Both the position numbers and the translations under genes were made by a program. 64,000 nt of DNA from Bacteroidales bacterium. GTDB lineage: Bacteria > Bacteroidota > Bacteroidia > Bacteroidales > VadinHA17. Position 1 is the first letter of the stretch. Each line of letters starts with the position of its first letter. Under the pieces are notes generated by a model, which was given only the letters and a program-made list of their open reading frames with translations, made no database searches and had not been told where the DNA came from. Shown here in pieces: positions 1 to 10,438 of this stretch. The stretch is from assembly GCA_029932855.1 (NCBI GenBank), contig JAOZPG010000003.1, positions 97,121 through 161,120 of the forward strand, given 5' to 3'.

Positions 1-1179
1 GCTACTCTTCTTCTAAATGAAAAGGCTGCCCTTCTTCGTGCCAAGGGGGAGCCCCTTATTCATCTTGGGGGAGGGGAACCTCAGAGCAAAACACCCATAG
101 ATGCTATTACCAGTTTTACGGGACTTTTGAATTCCGGTGAGATCAGATATACTCCTGTTGACGGTACAGTTGAGATGAAGCAGGCTATTATCCGTTATAC
201 GCAGGAATACTACGACCGTAAAGTGGAACCCGAAAATGTAATTGCTTCAAGTGGAGCTAAACAGTCCATAATGGTGGCCCTGCAGACTATTCTGGATCCC
301 CAGGATGAAGTGATATTTCCGGCACCCTACTGGGTGAGTTATACTGAGATGGTAAAGCTATGTGGTGCTATTCCCGTTCCTGTACATCCGGAGGACGGTT
401 CTTTCCATCCCCGGATGCAGGACATACTTGAGAATGTTACTTCCTATACAAAAGCCATTATTCTTAATTCCCCAAATAATCCGACAGGCGTGCAGTATTC
501 TGAGGATTTTATTCGGGATATGGTTGAGTATTGTGAGAAGGAAGGCTTATACCTGATAATGGATGATATCTATGCACGTCTGCTTTTTGATGGACGGAAA
601 GCCGTTAATTGTTATAAGTATGCAAAGAACCTGGATGAGAACTCCAAGCTTATAGTTATAAACGGGATATCCAAACAGTATGGAATGACCGGATTCAGGA
701 TAGGTTGGGCAGTGGCAAGCAAGAAGCTAATAAGTGTTATGTCAAATATACAGGGGCATCAGACTGCGGGACCGGCAGTTTTATTGCAAAAAGCAGCTAT
801 AGGAGCTATAAACGGGGTTCAGACAGGGGTTGAGAGTCTGAGGCTTACACTTGAGAACAACAGGAATATAATGCTGGCCCGTTTAAAAGCTTTTGAAGGC
901 TTGAAGTTTACAAAACCCGACGGGACCTTTTATGTCTTTGTTGACTTTTCAGCATATGATAAAGATTCAGCACGTTTATCTAAATTCCTGCTTGATAAAG
1001 TAAGGGTACTTACAATGCCAGGGGTGGAATTTGGTCTTGATTCATATCTGCGTCTTTCTTTTTGTGGAGGAATAAAAGGTATTACCGAGGGACTGGAGCG
1101 TATAAAGTGGGCTTTGGATCCAAATTCCCCCAATGAATTATATATTGGTGAACGTAAATTAACAAGAGACTGGTTATGA
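1..1179 (+). CDS. Pyridoxal-phosphate-dependent aminotransferase class I/II (aspartate aminotransferase-like), 5' truncated by window edge
   Basis: Frame 1 is open from base 1 (ATLLLNEKAALLRAKGEPLIHLGGGEPQ...), so the listed TTG start at 127 is internal; motifs NSPNNPTG and SKQYGMTGFRIGW (PLP-lysine region). Confidence 0.92.
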   Translation, partial: ATLLLNEKAALLRAKGEPLIHLGGGEPQSKTPIDAITSFTGLLNSGEIRYTPVDGTVEMKQAIIRYTQEYYDRKVEPENVIASSGAKQSIMVALQTILDPQDEVIFPAPYWVSYTEMVKLCGAIPVPVHPEDGSFHPRMQDILENVTSYTKAIILNSPNNPTGVQYSEDFIRDMVEYCEKEGLYLIMDDIYARLLFDGRKAVNCYKYAKNLDENSKLIVINGISKQYGMTGFRIGWAVASKKLISVMSNIQGHQTAGPAVLLQKAAIGAINGVQTGVESLRLTLENNRNIMLARLKAFEGLKFTKPDGTFYVFVDFSAYDKDSARLSKFLLDKVRVLTMPGVEFGLDSYLRLSFCGGIKGITEGLERIKWALDPNSPNELYIGERKLTRDWL

Positions 1180-2822
1180 CAAAATATTTAAAATTCGATA
1201 CACCGGCTATTAAGCATGCAGGAGATCTTGCCAGTGATTATGACCTTTCAAATCACGGCCTTGATCATCTGGACAAAGTATTTTGGAACCTTCCGTCTTC
1301 AGCTTTATATGAAGAGGCAGTTTTCAGGGGGGAAGGAAAAATGGTGGATGGTGGTCCCTTCCTGGTTGAGACCGGTAAATGGACTGCCCGGGCTGCCAAT
1401 GATAAGTACTTTGTAAAGGAATCTTCTACTGAAGAGAAAATTGACTGGGGTGAGTATAACAGGCCTATGGGTACTGATAAGTTCAATGCCCTGCTTGGCA
1501 GGTTGCAGGCATATATGCAGGGGGAGGAGCTTTTTGTACAGGACGTATATGCAGGTGCTGACCCTCGTTACAGGGTAGCCTTCAGGATAATTACCGATAA
1601 GGCATGGCAGAGTCTTTTTGTAAGAAATATGTTCCATACAATAAATAATCGTGACGAGCTCAGGCAGTTTGTTCCTGAGTTTACTCTTATTGCGGCCCCT
1701 TCATTTAAGCTGGATCCCAGGATTGACGGAACACTTAGCAGTACCGGTATTATTATTGACTTCTCAAAGAAGATGGCTGTAATTGCCAATTCAAGCTATG
1801 CAGGGGAAGTTAAGAAGACGGCTTTTACTATTATGAACTTCCTTAAGCCGCTACAGAATGTAATGGCAATGCACTGTTCGGCCAATGTAGGTAAGAAAGA
1901 TGATGTTGCCCTTTTCTTTGGATTAAGCGGTACGGGCAAGACTACCCTTTCTGCTGACCCGGCAAGAAAGCTGATTGGAGATGATGAACATGGCTGGAGC
2001 GATTTTGGGGTATTTAACTTCGAGGCCGGATGTTATGCCAAGGTAATACGGCTCTCAGCGGAGCATGAGCCTGAGATATATGCCTGTACAAGGAGATATG
2101 GGACTATTCTTGAAAATGTTGTCTTTGACATTGCATCAAGGAAGATTGATCTTGATGATGAGCAGCTTACCGAGAATACCCGTGCCAGTTATCCCCTGGA
2201 TTTTATACCGAATGCAGTTCCGGAAAAGATGGTAGATTCACAACCCGGGAATATTATTTTCCTTACAGCTGATGCCCAGGGTGTACTTCCTCCTATTGCA
2301 AGACTGGATATGAACCAGGCAATTTATCATTTTATCAGTGGATATACTTCTAAGATAGGTGGTACCGAATTGGGTTTGGGAATAGAGCCTGAAATTACTT
2401 TTAGTGCCTGTTTCGGTGCTCCTTTTATGGTCCATCATCCTTTCTATTATGCCAATCTCTTAAGACAGAAAGCAGAGAAAGCAAATGCCAGAGTATGGCT
2501 TGTAAATACCGGCTGGGTAGGGGGAAAATTCGGTATTGGAAAAAGGATAAGTATTCGTCATACGAGGAATATGCTTAATGCTGCCCTTGAAGGGAAACTG
2601 GATGAGGTTAAGTACAGGAAAGATAAAATATTTGGTTTTGAAGTACCCGTATCATGCCCTGATGTTCCGGATGATGTGTTTGATCCCTCCATGGCCTGGG
2701 GGGATAAGGATGAGTACTGGAAGAAATACGATGCCCTGGCATCCAGGTATATCGAGAATTTTAAGCTTTTTGCCGATGGTGTGCCTGATGAGGTGTTGAA
2801 AGCCGGACCAAAGAGAATATAA
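1176..2822 (+). CDS. pckA: Phosphoenolpyruvate carboxykinase (ATP)
   Basis: GLSGTGKTTLSADPARKLIGDDEHGWSD kinase motif, full-length 548 aa; ATG overlaps the upstream stop. Confidence 0.97.
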   Translation: MTKYLKFDTPAIKHAGDLASDYDLSNHGLDHLDKVFWNLPSSALYEEAVFRGEGKMVDGGPFLVETGKWTARAANDKYFVKESSTEEKIDWGEYNRPMGTDKFNALLGRLQAYMQGEELFVQDVYAGADPRYRVAFRIITDKAWQSLFVRNMFHTINNRDELRQFVPEFTLIAAPSFKLDPRIDGTLSSTGIIIDFSKKMAVIANSSYAGEVKKTAFTIMNFLKPLQNVMAMHCSANVGKKDDVALFFGLSGTGKTTLSADPARKLIGDDEHGWSDFGVFNFEAGCYAKVIRLSAEHEPEIYACTRRYGTILENVVFDIASRKIDLDDEQLTENTRASYPLDFIPNAVPEKMVDSQPGNIIFLTADAQGVLPPIARLDMNQAIYHFISGYTSKIGGTELGLGIEPEITFSACFGAPFMVHHPFYYANLLRQKAEKANARVWLVNTGWVGGKFGIGKRISIRHTRNMLNAALEGKLDEVKYRKDKIFGFEVPVSCPDVPDDVFDPSMAWGDKDEYWKKYDALASRYIENFKLFADGVPDEVLKAGPKRI

Positions 2823-2915
2823 TACTTAAGTCCTAATTATCTGCAATATGTTTATTTTTGAACTTATTAAACAAAAATAATAGTTTGCCGGCGGATACAT
2901 AATGATTACCAGGAA

Positions 2916-3959
2916 ATGAAAATAAGGATTAAAGACAGATGGATAGTGATGTTTGCCCTGATTATTATGGCAATCATCTATTTTGGTTCACGTTACTATA
3001 ACAGGATACTGACTCCGCTGATACTTCCCGGGGAGGAGAGTGAATATCATTTATATATATCCACGGGAACCGATATGGATAGTTTTATTGAATTGCTTGG
3101 CAGGGAAAAAATAGTATCTGATACATCCGGCTTCAGGTGGCTTGCAAAGAAAAAGAATCTTGGAAATAATTTATACCCGGGGCACTACATTTTATACAGG
3201 GATATGACCAATACCGACCTGGTAAACATGGTCCGTTCCGGACAGCAGAAGCCTGTTAAGGTGGTTTTTAATAATATTCGCAGCCTTGAGAAGCTTGCAG
3301 GGCTTGTATCACAACAGCTTGAGATTGATTCATTAAGCCTGCTTGAATATTTTAAGGAGAGCTGTTCGGGGGAGGACAGGGAGTGGAACTTACAGACCTT
3401 TCCTGCATTGTTCATTCCCAACACCTATGAATTTTACTGGAATGTGTCAGCAAAAAGTTTTGTTGAGCGAATGCAAAAGGAGTATGATGCTTTCTGGACA
3501 CAAAGCAGGCTGGAAAAAGCCGGAAAGCTGGGACTCGTCCCGGTGGAGGTTTCCACGCTGGCTTCGATTGTTGATGAAGAAACATACAGGGATGATGAGC
3601 TTCCCCTGATTGCAGGGGTGTACCTTAACAGGCTGAAAAAAAGATATCGCCTGCAGGCAGATCCCACTATAAAATTTGCTACGGGTAAGCTTGAGGCGAA
3701 CAGGATTTTAAAGGAAGACCTCGAGGTAGACTCGCCATATAATACATACAGGAATTACGGACTTCCCCCGGGACCTATCTCTATTCCTTCAATAGCTTCA
3801 ATCGATGCGGTCTTGAATCCGGAAATGAAAGGATACCTTTACTTTTGTGCAAAAGAAGACTTTTCCGGTTATCATAACTTTGCCCGGAACCTTATTGAGC
3901 ACAATCGTAATGCTCAAAAATATCAGCAGGCTCTGAACAGGAGAAGGATATATAAATAG
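2916..3959 (+). CDS. mltG: Endolytic transglycosylase MltG (YceG-like)
   Basis: N-terminal TM, ASIVDEETYRDDELPLIAGVYLNRL...LQADPTIKFATG and YNTYRNYGLPPGPISIPSIASIDAVLNP motifs. Confidence 0.95.
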   Translation: MKIRIKDRWIVMFALIIMAIIYFGSRYYNRILTPLILPGEESEYHLYISTGTDMDSFIELLGREKIVSDTSGFRWLAKKKNLGNNLYPGHYILYRDMTNTDLVNMVRSGQQKPVKVVFNNIRSLEKLAGLVSQQLEIDSLSLLEYFKESCSGEDREWNLQTFPALFIPNTYEFYWNVSAKSFVERMQKEYDAFWTQSRLEKAGKLGLVPVEVSTLASIVDEETYRDDELPLIAGVYLNRLKKRYRLQADPTIKFATGKLEANRILKEDLEVDSPYNTYRNYGLPPGPISIPSIASIDAVLNPEMKGYLYFCAKEDFSGYHNFARNLIEHNRNAQKYQQALNRRRIYK

Positions 3960-4012
3960 CTTCAATATTTATCAGTCCACGAATATTCAGGCTTTGTCAA
4001 ATTAACCACCGG

Positions 4013-4047
4013 TTTTGACGATTGAAAGAGCTGTTTTTTTAATTTTG
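4013..4047 (+). promoter_or_regulatory. Candidate Bacteroidota-type promoter (TTG -33 / TAATTTTG -7)
   Basis: TTG at 4015-4017, 22-nt spacer, TAATTTTG (TAnnTTTG consensus) at 4040-4047, 18 nt before the ATG at 4066. Confidence 0.55.
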
Positions 4048-4065
4048 GTAGTAAGTATTTTTAAA

Positions 4066-5478
4066 ATGGAAAAGATAAGATTTGGAACGGATGGCTGGAG
4101 GGCAGTTATTGCCAGGGAATTTACAGTTGATAATGTGGTGAAAGTATCACAGGCCGTATCAACCTGGTTGCTTAACCGTGGAGAGAAGCCTGTTGTGGTT
4201 GTTGGTCATGATTGCCGCTTTGGAGGGGAGATGTTTGCAAACAGCTTTGCAACGGTACTGGCACTGAAAGGTGTAAAGGTGAAGCTTGCACCTGATTTTG
4301 TAACAACTCCTATGATCTCCAATGCTGTGGTACTGCTGGAGGCCTCACTTGGAGTGGTGATCACTGCAAGTCATAATCCGCCGGAATATAATGGGATAAA
4401 ATTGAAGGGAGCTTACGGAGGACCATTGTTTGATAATGAGCTAAAGGATATAGAAGATCTCATTACAGAGGACTATGACATAAACCTGGATAATATTAGT
4501 TGGGAAGAGCAGGTTGAACATGGTCTGATAGAGTATGTTGACCTCGAGGATCTTTACCTGAAACAAATAGAGAAAAACTTTGATCTTTCATTTATAAGGG
4601 ACTCTAAGCTTAATTTTGCCTTTGATGCAATGTTTGGCTCCGGGCGCAGGGTGTTTAAGAAAATCCTCCCCGGGGTAAAATGTCATAACTGTAGTAATGA
4701 TCCTTTTTTTAATGGAATACCTCCTGAACCATTGGAGCGTAATCTTATTTCATTTGCTGAAAAGATAGGCAAGAGCTGGAAGGTTGATGCGGGACTGGCA
4801 GTGGATGGGGATGCAGACAGGATAGCAATGTTTGACGCTGATGCCAACTATATAAATTCACATAATGTTATCCTTCTTCTTATTCATTATCTGGCAGGAT
4901 ACAGGAAGCAAACAGGAAAAATAGTAACAGGTTTTTCTTCCACCCTGAAGATTGAGAAGCTGGCTGCACATTATGGATTAAGTGTTCAAAGGGTAAAGAT
5001 AGGCTTTAAACAGATAGCAGAGATAATGCTTAAGGAAGATGTACTGTTGGGAGGTGAAGAGTCGGGTGGGATATCCATTAAAGGGAATATTGTTGAGAGG
5101 GATGGTATATGGATGGGACTGACTTTAATGCAGTTTATGGCTGAGTCGGGAAAATCAATTGCAGAGCTATTAAATGAGGTTTATAGTATAACCGGAAAGT
5201 TTGAATATGCCAGGGAAGATCTAAGAATAGATAAGATCTTGAAATCCAGGATTATAAGAAAGTGTACAGATGATGGCTTCTCGAATTTTGGGGAGTTTAA
5301 GGTTAAAAGGATTGAAAACCTTGACGGCTGGAAGTACTTCTTTAACGATCATGAATGGCTGATGATAAGACCATCGGGGACTGAGCCGGTATTAAGAATA
5401 TATGCCGAGGGTGAAAATATGGAAAGGGCAAAAAAGATATTGCTTGAAGCATATAACACAATAAATAGTCTCGACTGA
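4066..5478 (+). CDS. Phosphoglucomutase/phosphomannomutase family protein
   Basis: ITASHNPPEYNGIKLK catalytic loop, DGDADRIAMFD metal loop, RPSGTEPVLRIYAEG. Start moved from the TTG at 4015 to the ATG at 4066 (MEKIRFGTDGWRAVI). Confidence 0.94.
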   Translation: MEKIRFGTDGWRAVIAREFTVDNVVKVSQAVSTWLLNRGEKPVVVVGHDCRFGGEMFANSFATVLALKGVKVKLAPDFVTTPMISNAVVLLEASLGVVITASHNPPEYNGIKLKGAYGGPLFDNELKDIEDLITEDYDINLDNISWEEQVEHGLIEYVDLEDLYLKQIEKNFDLSFIRDSKLNFAFDAMFGSGRRVFKKILPGVKCHNCSNDPFFNGIPPEPLERNLISFAEKIGKSWKVDAGLAVDGDADRIAMFDADANYINSHNVILLLIHYLAGYRKQTGKIVTGFSSTLKIEKLAAHYGLSVQRVKIGFKQIAEIMLKEDVLLGGEESGGISIKGNIVERDGIWMGLTLMQFMAESGKSIAELLNEVYSITGKFEYAREDLRIDKILKSRIIRKCTDDGFSNFGEFKVKRIENLDGWKYFFNDHEWLMIRPSGTEPVLRIYAEGENMERAKKILLEAYNTINSLD

Positions 5479-5535
5479 AAAAGTGATCATATAAATGGCT
5501 TAAACTTATAGTTACAACGTATCTAACAAAAGACA

Positions 5536-6660
5536 TTGAAAAGAGTAATCATTTCAGTTAATAACGATATTGAGACCGACCAAAGGATAGGCCGAACTGC
5601 CGGAAGCTTTATGGCAAGTGGATATGATGTGTGTATAGTTGGCAGAAAGCTTCCCGGTAGCAGTAATTATAAGCCGGCAGCTTTCAGGCTCAGACGTTTC
5701 AGAATACTTTTTAGCAGGGGGCCCCTGTCATATATTTGTTTTAACATAAGGTTATTCTTTTTCTTATTGGTCAGAAAAGCAGATATACTTCAATCGAATG
5801 ACCTGGATACTCTTTTACCAAATTACCTGGCCGGACGCATAAAGGGGATTAGTCTGCTCTATGATGCTCATGAGTATTTCACTGAACTCCCTGAACTGGT
5901 TGGAAGGCCCTTTACAAAAAAAATATGGAAAGTAGTTGAAGGCTTATTATTGCCGGGCATTAAATATTCATACACAGTTAACCAGTCAATAGCAGATTTG
6001 TACAAAAAGGAATATTCGATGGGGATGGCTGTTATAAGGAACCTTCCGTTACTTGATAATTCTGACATGAACAGGAAGGAAGATCAGCATCCCGGGGGAA
6101 AGAAAATAATCATTTACCAGGGAGTGTTGAATATTGGAAGGCGGCTGGATATAATGGTAGAGGCAATGAACTATATTGAAGATGCATTGCTTATCATTGC
6201 AGGTGATGGCCCGGAAATATCAAAACTTATAGATATTATACAGGCCAATAAGCTGGATGACAGGGTACAGCTTACCGGAAGGCTGAAACCATCCGACCTG
6301 AGAATACTTACAGCACAGGCCGACCTGGGTCTTTCTATAGAAGAGAACCTGGGCCTTAATTATTATTATGCATTGCCAAATAAGCTTTTTGATTATATTC
6401 ATGCTCTGGTGCCTGTATTGGTATCTCCTTTCCCTGAGATGAAAAACCTGGTGGAGAATTATAATATTGGTGAAAGCATGTTGTCTGGTGAGCCTGCCAG
6501 GCTGGGAGAGCAGATAAGCCGTATGCTTGGTGACAGAAGTAAAGTGAAAGAGTGGAAGGAGAATCTGGTCCTTGCACGTGAGGAACTATGCTGGCAAAAT
6601 GAAGAAAATAAACTGATTGATATAATATCAAAAATTGAATCCGGCGAACCAATGGTATAA
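5536..6660 (+). CDS. Glycosyltransferase, GT4-like (group 1)
   Basis: Two-domain GT-B pattern: DAHEYFTELPELVGRP, YQGVLNIGRRLDIMVEAM, GDGPEISKL, YALPNKLFDYIHALVPVLVSPFPEM. TTG start. Confidence 0.85.
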   Translation: MKRVIISVNNDIETDQRIGRTAGSFMASGYDVCIVGRKLPGSSNYKPAAFRLRRFRILFSRGPLSYICFNIRLFFFLLVRKADILQSNDLDTLLPNYLAGRIKGISLLYDAHEYFTELPELVGRPFTKKIWKVVEGLLLPGIKYSYTVNQSIADLYKKEYSMGMAVIRNLPLLDNSDMNRKEDQHPGGKKIIIYQGVLNIGRRLDIMVEAMNYIEDALLIIAGDGPEISKLIDIIQANKLDDRVQLTGRLKPSDLRILTAQADLGLSIEENLGLNYYYALPNKLFDYIHALVPVLVSPFPEMKNLVENYNIGESMLSGEPARLGEQISRMLGDRSKVKEWKENLVLAREELCWQNEENKLIDIISKIESGEPMV

Positions 6661-6732
6661 AATGGCTGACAGACTATACACCATTGTACTGGAGTCAGGA
6701 AACTGAAACGGGAATCATAAAAAATCTTTATT

Positions 6733-7161
6733 ATGAAAAAACTTTCAATTATTATTGCTGCACTTGGTCTTGCAATATTCGTTTTCGATCTTCTTGCATT
6801 TTTACAGCACTGGACATTTAATTATTCTAAAGATGCAACTGATATCCTGATTGATAGTGGAGTAAGTGTGGATCCGGGACCTATGGCAGCATTGCCTGCA
6901 CTTTCATTTTTACTTTTTGCAATAGCTGCTTTCCTGGCTTCACAGTCGATAAAACATAAGTCATTAGCTATTGCTGGTATTGTATTCCTGATCATGCTTG
7001 TGGCTTATATGTTCAAAATTATGCACTGGCCCGGTGCAAGTATTCTACTGGTGCTTTCCTTTGGTGCTTTTATTTTTGTGGTTATTCCATGGTTCACAGC
7101 ATTTCTTTTGCAGGATGCGCCGCAGGTAGTGGAACCGGAGATAGAACCGGAAAAAGAATAA
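6733..7161 (+). CDS. Small membrane protein with GldL-like KIMHWPGA segment
   Basis: Four hydrophobic segments and FKIMHWPGASILLVLSFGAF; acidic C-terminal tail. Confidence 0.6.
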   Translation: MKKLSIIIAALGLAIFVFDLLAFLQHWTFNYSKDATDILIDSGVSVDPGPMAALPALSFLLFAIAAFLASQSIKHKSLAIAGIVFLIMLVAYMFKIMHWPGASILLVLSFGAFIFVVIPWFTAFLLQDAPQVVEPEIEPEKE

Positions 7162-7207
7162 AAGATATAAGCTAAGGAACTCGTTGATACAGATGTTCAG
7201 CTGGGAA

Positions 7208-8899
7208 TTAATAACCTGCTGCCTGTCCGTCTTTTCTCGATTCTGAAGCACCGAAGTAAAGCTTGTTTTCTTCGTCCCACATTATTGCCTGATAGCCGCC
7301 AAATCCGCCATGTGCCCATTGTATGTTATGGCCACGATTCTTTAGCTCCCTTATTACCTCATAATCAATTCCCGATTCAAGGAACACCATGCCACCGTCT
7401 TTCATTATTTCTCCTGTTGGCTGCGAGGAACCACTGTGGCGTATTCGCGGAGCATCTCCTGCCTCCTGCAGGTTCATGCCGAAGTCGATTATGTTAACAA
7501 TTATCTGTACATGTCCCTGGGGCTGCATGCTGCCACCCATTAGTCCGAAACTGATATAAGGCTTACCGTCTTTGGTGACAAATGCAGGGATAATAGTATG
7601 AAATGGTCTTTTTCCTGGTTCATAAACATTCATATGGCCCTCTTCGAGACTGAACAGTTCACCCCTGTCTTGTAGCATAAAGCCCAGTCCCGGAGGCACC
7701 ATGCCCGATCCTAGGCCCCGATAGTTACTTTGTATAAGTGATACCATATTTCCATGGCTGTCCGCAACGGTCAGGTAAATGGTATTACCCTGCTCAAGCT
7801 CTCCTGCCGGATAGCTTCTGGCTGCTCTTTCCGGGTTAATAAGAGCTCTTCGTTTGCGTGCATATTCATCAGATAATAACTGTTTAAGCGGGATATCATT
7901 AAATGCAGGGTCGGCATAATATTTAGCCCTGTCTTCAAAGGCAAGCTTTTTGGCTTCAAGGAAGAAGTGTATATAGTCAGCGCTGGCAAAACCCATAGAG
8001 CTGATATCAAATCCTTCAAGTATGTTGAGCATCTGGAGGGCTGCTGTCCCTTGTCCGTTTGGTGGCAATTCCCATACATCAAAACCCCTGTAATTCACAG
8101 ACAATGGTTCAACCCATTCAGATTTATGTTTAGCAAGGTCTTCATATGACAGGAAGCCTCCCTGTTCCTTAATAAAAGCAGCTATGGTTTTTGCAATATC
8201 TCCTTTATAAAAAGCATCTCTTCCCCCTTCTGCAATCTTTTTTAGTGTTGATGCCAGGTATGGGTTCTTAAAAATTTCTCCTTTAACAGGGGCATGTCCC
8301 CCTGGCATATAGGTTTCTTTAAAGTTGGGGTAATTATGAAGGTATTTTGCGCCGCCCTGCCAGTAATATGCGATAACTTCGCTAACAGGGAAGCCATTAT
8401 TGGCATAATCTATGGCAGGCTGGAGAATGTCGGTCATGGGAATTGAGCCGAACTTATTATGCAGCTCAAACCAGCCGTCCACGGCTCCCGGCACAGATAT
8501 TGGAAGCGGACCGTGTGAAGGTATCTTTGTATAGTTATTTTTTTTAAAATAATTCAGTGTCAGTGATTTCGGAGATCTGCCACTGGCATTGAGTCCGTAT
8601 AGTTTTTTGGTCCTGGCATCCCAGACTATTGCAAACAGGTCGCCCCCAACACCATTGCCGGTAGGTTCCATTAGTCCCAGTGTGGCATTTGCCGCTATGG
8701 CTGCGTCGATTGCATTTCCTCCTTTTTTCAGTATGTCGAGAGCTACTTGTGTGGCCAGAGGCTGACTTGTGCAGGCCATTCCATGCTGGGCAATAACCTC
8801 GCTGCGGGTAGCAAAGCTATGTCCGGTCAGCCGGTCCTGTCCTACAGTAACAATTGCTAGAAAAGTAAAAGATAATTGAATTAAAATAAACCTTTTCAT
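7208..8899 (-). CDS. ggt: Gamma-glutamyltransferase, exported
   Basis: Signal peptide; GGNAIDAAIAANATLGLMEPTGNGVGGD, GNTIYLTVADSHGNMVSLIQSNYRGLGSGMV catalytic Thr region. Confidence 0.94.
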   Translation of the reverse strand: MKRFILIQLSFTFLAIVTVGQDRLTGHSFATRSEVIAQHGMACTSQPLATQVALDILKKGGNAIDAAIAANATLGLMEPTGNGVGGDLFAIVWDARTKKLYGLNASGRSPKSLTLNYFKKNNYTKIPSHGPLPISVPGAVDGWFELHNKFGSIPMTDILQPAIDYANNGFPVSEVIAYYWQGGAKYLHNYPNFKETYMPGGHAPVKGEIFKNPYLASTLKKIAEGGRDAFYKGDIAKTIAAFIKEQGGFLSYEDLAKHKSEWVEPLSVNYRGFDVWELPPNGQGTAALQMLNILEGFDISSMGFASADYIHFFLEAKKLAFEDRAKYYADPAFNDIPLKQLLSDEYARKRRALINPERAARSYPAGELEQGNTIYLTVADSHGNMVSLIQSNYRGLGSGMVPPGLGFMLQDRGELFSLEEGHMNVYEPGKRPFHTIIPAFVTKDGKPYISFGLMGGSMQPQGHVQIIVNIIDFGMNLQEAGDAPRIRHSGSSQPTGEIMKDGGMVFLESGIDYEVIRELKNRGHNIQWAHGGFGGYQAIMWDEENKLYFGASESRKDGQAAGY

Positions 8900-9003
8900 T
8901 TTTTAGTTTTTATGAATAGCATGAAGTTATTATAAATACAATGATTAGCTATTATGAATACTAAGAGTAGCTTGTTTTGAAATTATTTATCCTTTTATAT
9001 ATT

Positions 9004-10311
9004 TTAAGGATTGACTTTTTTGTTAAAAAGTTCTACAACTGTTTTTGTCATCACAAGTATTCCTGTTTCAATTGTCTTTTTGTAATCGGGAGCAAAAAGT
9101 GGTGAATGCAGGGGTGGCAGGCTTGTTCTTTCCTCAAGATGTTTCTTCATTAGCTGCTCTGATACTCCGCCCAGCCAAAATATTAATATTGGGATATCTT
9201 CTTCCGTACGTCCATATTTGCCAAAATCTTCGCCTGCCATAACCGGATCCACTTTCAGTGTATTATCGCTTCCAATTGCTTCCTGCATATAGCCTGCTGC
9301 TATTTCAGTAAGATCCGGGTCATTATATACAGGTGGGGTATTTTCTTTTGCATTTACAACCCGGGGGTATTTTTCTGCTGGCAGATCTGCCGAAGCAGCA
9401 ACTCCTGCTGATATTCTGTTTATGGCTTCCATCATTTGATCATATATCTCATCCTTATAGTACCTGAGCGTTAGCTGAAGATTAACTTCATCGGGGATAA
9501 TATTATGCTTTGTGCCGCCATGAATTGAACCAACTGTAATAACAGCCGGATCAAGGGGTGATAATTCACGACTGACAATTGTCTGCAGGTCGAGGATTAT
9601 CCTGGAAGCCAGCACAACAGGATCTATACAACTTTGAGGATAGGCTCCATGTCCCCCTTCACCAAATATCTTAATATCTACCGAGCTAACACCTGCAAAA
9701 GCCGGTCCCGGGCAGTAACCAATCTTTCCCGACTGTATATTGGGAGAAACATGCAAAGCAAGTGCATAATCGGGGACAGGAAACTTTTTAAATAGTCCGG
9801 CGTTTATCATAGAACTGGCTCCTCCGCTTGTCTCTTCGGCCTGCTGCGCAATGAGAATAAGTGTGCCACTCCAGCGATCTTTGAAGTTTACAAGTGCCCG
9901 GGCAGTGCCTGTCCAGACACTCATATGTGTATCATGTCCGCAGGCATGCATGATGCCTTCTTTTGTACTGGCATATGGAAGATTGGTTTTTTCAACTATT
10001 GGCAGGGCATCCATATCTGTCCTGACCATTATGACAGGGCCGGAACCATTTTTCAAAACACCTACCACACTGTTTCCCCCAAGATCCCTTGTAACTTCAA
10101 ATCCAAGTTGTTCAAGTACGGCTGCCATCTTTTTCTTTGTCTCAAATTCGTAATGTGACAGTTCAGGATTCTGGTGAAGATTGAGATAAAGCTCCCCGAT
10201 CTCTTCCATATTCGCACTTATGAATTTATTTATTTCTTTTTTATCAATACTTTGAGTAAAGGCAAATGAAGCAGAAGTAAAGAGAAGGACAAGAAAAGTT
10301 AGTTTTTTCAT
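9004..10311 (-). CDS. M20-family amidohydrolase/peptidase, exported
   Basis: Signal peptide; MHACGHDTHMSVWTG, QQAEETSGGASSMINAGLF, MAGEDFGKYGRTEEDIP. Confidence 0.93.
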   Translation of the reverse strand: MKKLTFLVLLFTSASFAFTQSIDKKEINKFISANMEEIGELYLNLHQNPELSHYEFETKKKMAAVLEQLGFEVTRDLGGNSVVGVLKNGSGPVIMVRTDMDALPIVEKTNLPYASTKEGIMHACGHDTHMSVWTGTARALVNFKDRWSGTLILIAQQAEETSGGASSMINAGLFKKFPVPDYALALHVSPNIQSGKIGYCPGPAFAGVSSVDIKIFGEGGHGAYPQSCIDPVVLASRIILDLQTIVSRELSPLDPAVITVGSIHGGTKHNIIPDEVNLQLTLRYYKDEIYDQMMEAINRISAGVAASADLPAEKYPRVVNAKENTPPVYNDPDLTEIAAGYMQEAIGSDNTLKVDPVMAGEDFGKYGRTEEDIPILIFWLGGVSEQLMKKHLEERTSLPPLHSPLFAPDYKKTIETGILVMTKTVVELFNKKVNP

Positions 10312-10332
10312 CAGGTATATTTTATTACTTAA

Positions 10333-10438
10333 GATAATTTTTAAACAATGAAAAGTTTCATTTGTGTACAGATAATTTTAAAGCTACAAAAAGTCTCATC
10401 TGTGTACAGATAATTTTAAAGCTACAAAAAGTTTTATT
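10333..10438. repeat. Imperfect 38-bp tandem repeat, about 2.8 copies
   Basis: gataattt... unit starts at 10333, 10371 and 10409; 10363-10394 and 10401-10432 are identical over 32 bp. Confidence 0.9.
10398..10411. promoter_or_regulatory. Perfect operator-like dyad ATCTGT-GT-ACAGAT (degenerate copy at 10360-10373)
   Basis: Read directly; lies within the 38-bp repeat, about 50-100 bp upstream of the M20 peptidase start (10311, minus). Confidence 0.4.

Noticed and set aside
1305-1637. 110-aa ORF antisense to pckA and similar nested ORFs throughout the track
   Set aside because: Shadow ORFs inside strongly supported genes, no recognisable motifs.
10333-10438. Possible CRISPR-like array (regular 38-bp spacing)
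   Set aside because: The whole 38-bp unit repeats with no unique spacers, only about three copies and no cas genes; it is a simple tandem repeat.
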